Assembly (NCBI GenBank): GCA_963575745.1
Contig: CAUYUJ010020726.1
Span: 204,969 to 268,968 of the forward strand
DNA: 64,000 nucleotides
Source: Prorocentrum cordatum
Lineage: Eukaryota; Sar; Dinophyceae; Prorocentrales; Prorocentraceae
Direction of reading: 5' to 3'
The translations under genes and the position numbers were made by a program. A model generated the notes under the pieces. That model saw only the letters and a list, made by a program, of their open reading frames with translations. It did no database searches and had not been told where the DNA came from. Of the stretch, positions 58,860 to 64,000 are shown piece after piece (position 1 is the stretch's first letter; each line of letters opens with the position of its first letter).

Positions 58860-59635
58860 TTAGGTTTTTACCTTCGTTTTGCTTTTCGTTTAGTTGTTCG
58901 TTGTGCTTCCGTTGTGCTGTTCGTTCTTGGTTTAAACACGTTTGAAATTCAACTGTTTTTTCGCGCGTTTCGTTGTCCTTCTGTTTCGCCGCGATTCCAA
59001 GGTTGCGTTTCGTTGTTCGTTGTGTTTGTTCTGTCAAGTCCGCGGTTCGTTTCGTTGTTCGTTTCGTTTCGCGCCGCCGTCGTCTTCCGATTTTCTGATT
59101 CGGTGTAATAGGACTGTAGTTTACGTGTTCATGCTTCGTTTCTTGTTTCGTTTTGTTGTTGATGGTGTTTTCCGTTTTCGGTGACCCGAGGCCGAGCAAT
59201 TATTTCTCCCTTCGTTTGAGCCGTAGTTTGGGGGCGTTCGTTTTGTTTTTCGTTTCGTTGTGATTATTCCTGTTGTTTTGTTGCACTCCTGGCCAGAGCT
59301 TCAACGTGGGCCCCAGCCTCTGCCGTAGCCCCAGCCACAATTCTGGTCTTACTTTTCGTTTCGTTGTTCGTTTCGTTTCTGTCGCCCCTCGCCCTGTCTC
59401 AGTTTCCGGGCATTCGTTTCGTGTTTTGTTGCCTTGTTTCCCCCCCGTCATTGTTGTTGCGCTCCTGGCCTGATCTTCAGCTCGGGCCCCAGCCTCTGCC
59501 GTAGCTCAGCCATCGACCGGGTGTTCATTTCCTTTTTCGTTTTGTGTTTCGTTTCGCTCCTGCGCCCTCTCGCCTTGGCCATAGTTTCCGGGCGTGCGTT
59601 TCGTGTTTCGTTTCGTTGTTCCCCCCCCCGCTTGG
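58860..59635. repeat. CGTTT/GTTCGTTTC-rich array with ~175-bp duplication
   Basis: GTTCGTTTCGTTG words dominate. The block CTCCTGGCCAGAGCTTCAAC to TTTCCGGGCATTCGTTTCGT (59285-59420) is repeated with changes at about 59462-59610 (GGGCCCCAGCCTCTGCCGTA occurs in both). Confidence 0.8.
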
Positions 59636-59639
59636 GCCC

Positions 59640-60110
59640 CCGACTCCAGGGCCCTAGACTCTTGAGCCCTAGACATCCAGAGCCCTGGACCCATGGGCCC
59701 TAGACACTGGGGCCCTAGACCCCTGGGCCCTAGACTCCTGGGCCCTAGACTCCTGGGCCGTAGACTCGAGGGCTCTAGAATCCCCTGGCCCTCGAGCTCT
59801 GGGTTCGAGACCCCAGGGCCCTAGACTCCTGGGCCCTAGACTCCAGGGCTATAGACTCATTGGCCATAGAGTCCAGGGCTCTGGACCCCTGGGCCCTAGA
59901 ATCCACGACCCCAGAGTTCCAGGCCCGAGACTCCTTGGCCGTAGATTCCTCGGCCCTCACCCCAGGGCGCTAGACTTTTGGACCCTAGACTCCAATACAT
60001 TAGATTCCTCGGCCCAAGACTCCAAGGCCCTAGACTCCAGAGCCCTAGACTCTTGGCCTCTGGGCCCTAGACTCCTGGGCCCCAGACTCGAGGACCCTAG
60101 ACTCCGAACT
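59640..60110. repeat. ~20-bp tandem array (GGGCCCTAGACTCCT)
   Basis: GGCCCTAGACTCCTGGGCCC-type units, about 23 copies, decayed at the right end. It abuts the 98-bp satellite. Confidence 0.9.
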
Positions 60111-61260
60111 CACACGGTTTCCGGGGTGACACGTGTCACTTCTTATTTTTGTGAACCTGAATCCTATTTTGCTGGTTCCCAGAAGCCCAACTCTACATGG
60201 GTTTCTTCCAACGGTTTCGGGGGTGACACGTGCCGCCCGCTTTCTTATTTTTAAAATTTTAATGAGGCTGAATGACCTTATGCTGGCTCCAAGAATCCCA
60301 ATTTTACCTCCCAGAATCCCAACTTTAGAATTGGGCTGTGTCACGTGGTTTCAGGGGGACACGTGTCACCCGTTGTTTTTGTGAAGCTGAATGGCTGTAT
60401 GGTGGCTTCCAGAATCCTAATTTTGCAATTGGTTTCTCTCACATGGTTTCTGGGGTGGCACGTGCCACCCGTTGTTTTTGTGAGATTGAATGGCTTTATG
60501 TTGCCTCCAGAATCCTAACTTTACATTAAGGTTTTGTCACGCGGTTTCTGGGGTGACACGTGTCACCCATTGTTGTCGTGAAGCCGAAAGACCTTATGCT
60601 GGCTCCCAGTCACCCGTTGTTTTTGCTGAATGGCATCATGCTGGGTCCCATAATCCCAACTTTACAGTTGGGTTTTGTCACACGGTTTTCGAGGTGACAC
60701 GTACCACCCGTTGTTCTTGTGAGGCCGAATGGCGTTTTGTTGGTTCGCAGAATTCCAACTTTACAATTGGGTTATGTCAGTTATGTCACGTGGTTTCGGG
60801 GGTGACACGTGTCACCTGTTGTTATGGTGAAGTCGAATGGCCTTGTGATGGGTCCCGGAATCCCAACTTTATAATTTGGTGTTGTCACACGGTTTCCATG
60901 GTAAACGTGCCATCCGCTTTTGTGAGGCTGAATACCCTTATGTTGGCTCGCAGAAACCCCAACTGCAGGCTTGGTTTCTCTCACACGGTTTCATGGGTGA
61001 CACGCGTCACCCGTTGTTTTTTTGTGAAGTTTTATGTCCTTATGTTGGCTCCCAGAGTCTCAATTCTACAAATTGTTTTTCACACGGTTTCCGAGGTGGC
61101 ATGTGTCACCCGCTGTTTTTGCGAAATTGAATGGTCTTATGTTGCCTCAGAATCCCAACTTTCCAATTGGATTTTCTCACACGGTGTTCGGGGTGACACG
61201 TGTCACCCCGTTGTTTTTGTGAGGATGATTGGCTTTATGTTGGCCTCCCAGAATCCCAAC
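60110..61260. repeat. ~98-bp satellite S with 16-bp palindrome, block 1
   Basis: The unit has CACACGGTTTCGGGGGTGAC, GGTGACACGTGTCACC (perfect palindrome), GTTGTTTTTGTGAAGCTGAA, TGGCCTTATGTTGGCTCCCA and GAATCCCAACTTTACAATTG. About 11 diverged copies (palindrome near 60125, 60221, 60357, 60455, 60551, 60693, 60802, 60899, 60996, 61095, 61193). Confidence 0.95.
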
Positions 61261-62823
61261 CCTCGAGAGAGCGTGTTCTGCGGCTGCTGGTGGAAAACTG
61301 GGCGGGGTCACTGAAGGTTCGCCCCTCCCCCCCCCTCGAAAACCGGGGGGCGGTCACTACTGGGGCGATGCCCACTCTCCTCCCCCCCATCCCAGTCCGT
61401 CATGAAACGGGGGGGATCAATACCGCTTCGAATCCCCTTCCCCCCTTTCGCCGCCGGCAAACGATTCCCGCTCCCCTGGACCGTGGGACAGTGTTGGGGA
61501 CACAGGAACAGCGGTGTGGACGGTGGTGGTGGGTGGTGGGGACAGTGGTATGGGGACAGTGCGACAGTGGTGGGGACAGTGGGGGCAGTGGGACAGTGGT
61601 GGGGACGGTGGTGGTGGGGACAGTGACGAGGGGACAGTGGAGCAGTGGTGGGGACAGTGGGGATAGTGGGACAGTGGTGGGGACGATAGTGGTGGGGACA
61701 GTGGTGAGGGCGGTGGTGAGGACGGTGGTGTGACAATGGGACAGTGGTACAGTGGGGAGAGTGGTGGGGACAGTAGGGACAGTGGGACAGTGGCGGGGAC
61801 AGTGGGGACAGTGGTGTGGGCACAGTGGGACAGCGGTGGGGACAGTAGGACAGTGGTAGGGACAGTGGGGAGAGTGGGACAGTGGTGGGGACAGCGGGGA
61901 CAATGGGGAGAGTCGGACCGTGGTGGGGACAGTGGTGGGGACAGCGGGGACAGTGAGACACTGGTGGGGGCACTGGTGGAGACAGTGGGGACAATGGTGG
62001 GAACAGTGGGGACAGTGGGACAGTGGTGGGGACAGTGCGACAGTGGCGGGGACGGTGGTGGTGGGACAGTGGTGTGGGCACAGTGGGACAGTGGTGGGGA
62101 CACTGGGGATAACGGGACACTGGTGGGGACAGTGGTAGTGGGGGCAGTGATGAGGGCGGTGGTGAGGACGGTGGTGGTACGATGGGACAGTGGTACAGTG
62201 GGGACAGTGGCGGGGACAGTGGGGACAGTGGTGGGAACAGTGGGACAGCTCAGTGGAACAGCGGCGGGGACAGTGGGGACAGTGGGACAGTGGTGGGGAT
62301 GGTGGGGACAGTGGGACAGTGGGTGGGACAGTGGGGACAGTGGGGAGAGTGGGACCGTGGTGGGAACAGTGGTGGTGACAGTGGGAACAGTGCGACAGTG
62401 GTGCGGGCACTGGTAGGGACAGTGGGGACACTGGTGGGAACAGTGGGGGCAGTGGGAAAGAGGTGCTGGGGACGGTGGTGCTGGGGACAGCGGTGAGGGC
62501 GGTGGTGAGGACGGTGGTGGGGAACCGGAAGTCGCTTACCGGCGGTGAGTGGGGGGAGGGTTTCGAACCGGTAGTGAGCCCCCCCCTGGATTTCTGAAGG
62601 GCTGGAGGGGGGGGGGGGTGTTCGAACCGGTATACCCCCCCCCGGTTTTATGGAGAGGGGGGGGGGAGGGGTTAGGGGGGAAGGGGGATTTGCAGGGGAA
62701 GGGAGGGAGGGGGGCGGGGGGGCGTTCGAGCAGGGGGGAGATTTTCGGAGGGGGGGGGACCCCCGGGCTCCGGAGGAAGAGGGGGGATTTTCCATAGTAA
62801 AGCGGCGGTGGATCACGCTCTCT
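61261..62823. mobile_element. ~1.56-kb element with inverted ends inserted in satellite S, non-autonomous
   Basis: The left end has GAGAGAGCGTG (61265-61275) and the right end CACGCTCTCT (62814-62823). Inner sequences also pair: TACCGCTTCGAATCCCCTTC near 61429 against the complement of 62537-62577. The satellite is cut at CCCAAC (61255-61260) and resumes at CCAACTTTT (62824), consistent with a CCAAC duplication. The middle is a minisatellite with no coding capacity. Hence a deletion derivative or MITE-like element of unknown class. Confidence 0.65.
61488..62525. repeat. GGGGACAGTGG minisatellite inside the inserted element
   Basis: GGGACAGTGGTGGGGACAGT repeated with periods of 9, 12 and 21 over about 1 kb. 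Long repeat frames (Pro/His/Cys on -, Gly/Trp/Asp on +) follow from it and are not proteins. Confidence 0.95.
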
Positions 62824-64000
62824 CCAACTTTTCGGTTTTCTCAAACGGTTTCGGGGGTGACACGTGTCACCCATTGTTTTTGTGAAGCTGAAAGAATTGA
62901 TGCTTCCTCCCAGAATCCCAACTTTACAATTGAGTTTTGTCACGCGGTTTCGGGGATAACACGTGTCACCAGTTGTTTCTGTTAGGCTGAATGGCCTTAT
63001 GGTGGCTCCCAGAACCCCAACTTTACGATTCGGTTTTGTCACACGGTTTTCGGGGGTGACACGTGTCACCCGTTGTTTGTGTGAAGTTGAATGGCTTCAT
63101 TTTGGTTCCCAAAATTCGAACTACACAATTTGATGTTTGGTAACGGTTTCAAGGGTGACACATGTCACCCGTCTTTTTTTGAAGCTGAATGGTCTGATGT
63201 TGCTTGCCTCCTAGAACCCCAACTTTACAATTGAGTTTTGTCACAAGGTTTCCAGTTTGACACGTGTCACCCGTTGTTTTTGTGAAGTTGAATGGCCTTA
63301 TGGTGGCTCCCAAATCCAAATTTTACAGTTGTTTGTTCACACGGTTTTGGGGATGACACGTGTCACTCGTTGTTTTTGCGCAGCTGAATGGCTTAATGTT
63401 GCCCAGAATCCCCCTTTCACATATTGGTGTTGTCACAATGTGTTTCTCTCATACGGTTTCCGGGGTGGCACGTGTCATCTGATGTTTTTGTGAACCTGAA
63501 TGGCCTTCTGTTGGCGTCCAGAATCCCCACTTCACATTGGGGTTTTGTCACGGGGGTGACACGTGTCACCCATTGTTTTTGTGAAGCTGAATGGCCTTAT
63601 GTTGCCTTCCAGGGCCCCAACTTTACAATTGAATTGTGTCACCCGTTGTTGTTGTTAGGTTGAATGGCCTGCTGCTGGTCCCCCAGAATTCTAATTTTAA
63701 AAGTGGTTTCTTTCTCACACGGTTGTGACACGTGTCACCCGTTGTTTTTGTGAAGCTGAATGGCCTAATGTTGCCTCCCAGAATCCCATCTTTATCATGA
63801 GGTTTTTGTCACACGGTTTCGAGGGTGTCACATGTTACCCGTTGTTTGTGTGAAGTTGAATGGTCTTTTGTTGGGTCCCGGAATCCCTTCTGTACAATTG
63901 GTTTCTCTCACACGGTTTCCGGGGTGACATGTGTCACCCCTTGCTTTTTTTGTGAAGCTGAATGGCTTCATTTCAGCCTCCAGAATCCCCACTTCACAGT
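62824..64000. repeat. ~98-bp satellite S, block 2 (runs past window end)
   Basis: About 11 to 12 more units with the same order of blocks; palindromes near 62856, 62955, 63056, 63152, 63257, 63353, 63467, 63557, 63725, 63825 and 63923. Some units are shortened (63640-63720). Confidence 0.95.

Noticed and set aside
61308-62500. Long Pro/His/Cys and Gly/Trp frames
   Set aside because: Direct products of the GGGGACAGTGG minisatellite.
60110-64000. Possible tRNA or 5S genes in the ~98-bp satellite
   Set aside because: The unit does not fold as a cloverleaf and lacks recognisable Pol III boxes.

Overview
The window looks like nuclear DNA of a dinoflagellate. It is GC-rich, with very few genes per kilobase. 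Every convincing gene lies on the + strand, as in unidirectional dinoflagellate gene arrays. Exons have strong third-position G/C bias, and introns include non-GT donors (GC, GA). The rest is tandem repeats, foldback elements and decayed retroelement fragments. Genus cannot be fixed by eye; a Prorocentrum- or Suessiales-like genome is my guess. No rRNA, tRNA, CRISPR or bacterial-style operon was seen. All exon joins were done by hand and need transcript data.

Layout: 0-2 kb holds two decayed reverse-transcriptase fragments on the - strand. 2-12 kb is repeat-rich: GA/GAT microsatellites, a 42-bp array broken by a 164-bp hairpin element, a 65-bp array, and a 163-bp inverted-repeat element between 13-bp direct repeats. 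12.5-16.6 kb is gene 1, a ~1.2-kb-codon protein with an NLS-like N-terminus and an HMG-like segment. 17.2-18.8 kb is gene 2, an acidic and Pro-rich protein with a small conserved-looking tail. 19-26 kb is essentially gene-free. 26.6-28.6 kb holds two further coding segments, one interrupted by TAG. 29.9-34.3 kb is gene 3, four exons and 1,118 aa with an N-terminal four-Cys zinc-site candidate.

36.7-49.3 kb is gene 4, the only gene with a clear function: a membrane-anchored modular protease with two trypsin domains (both with full triad and trypsin-type Asp189), CUB-like modules, Cys-rich ShK-like repeats, a SEA-like region, one transmembrane helix and a cytoplasmic tail. Its introns hold an ~89-bp minisatellite, a - strand coiled-coil fragment, and exactly seven copies of a 433-bp satellite. 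49.3-60 kb is a mosaic of dispersed repeats, including three related foldback elements (one at 4.8 kb) and a 154-bp near-perfect hairpin. 60-64 kb is a ~98-bp satellite whose unit carries a 16-bp palindrome; a ~1.56-kb element with inverted ends and an internal GGGGACAGTGG-type minisatellite is inserted in it.

The genes show no obvious shared pathway. The most informative signals are genomic: the direct repeats across gene 4 splice junctions, the very short candidate introns, the foldback families, and satellites inside introns.
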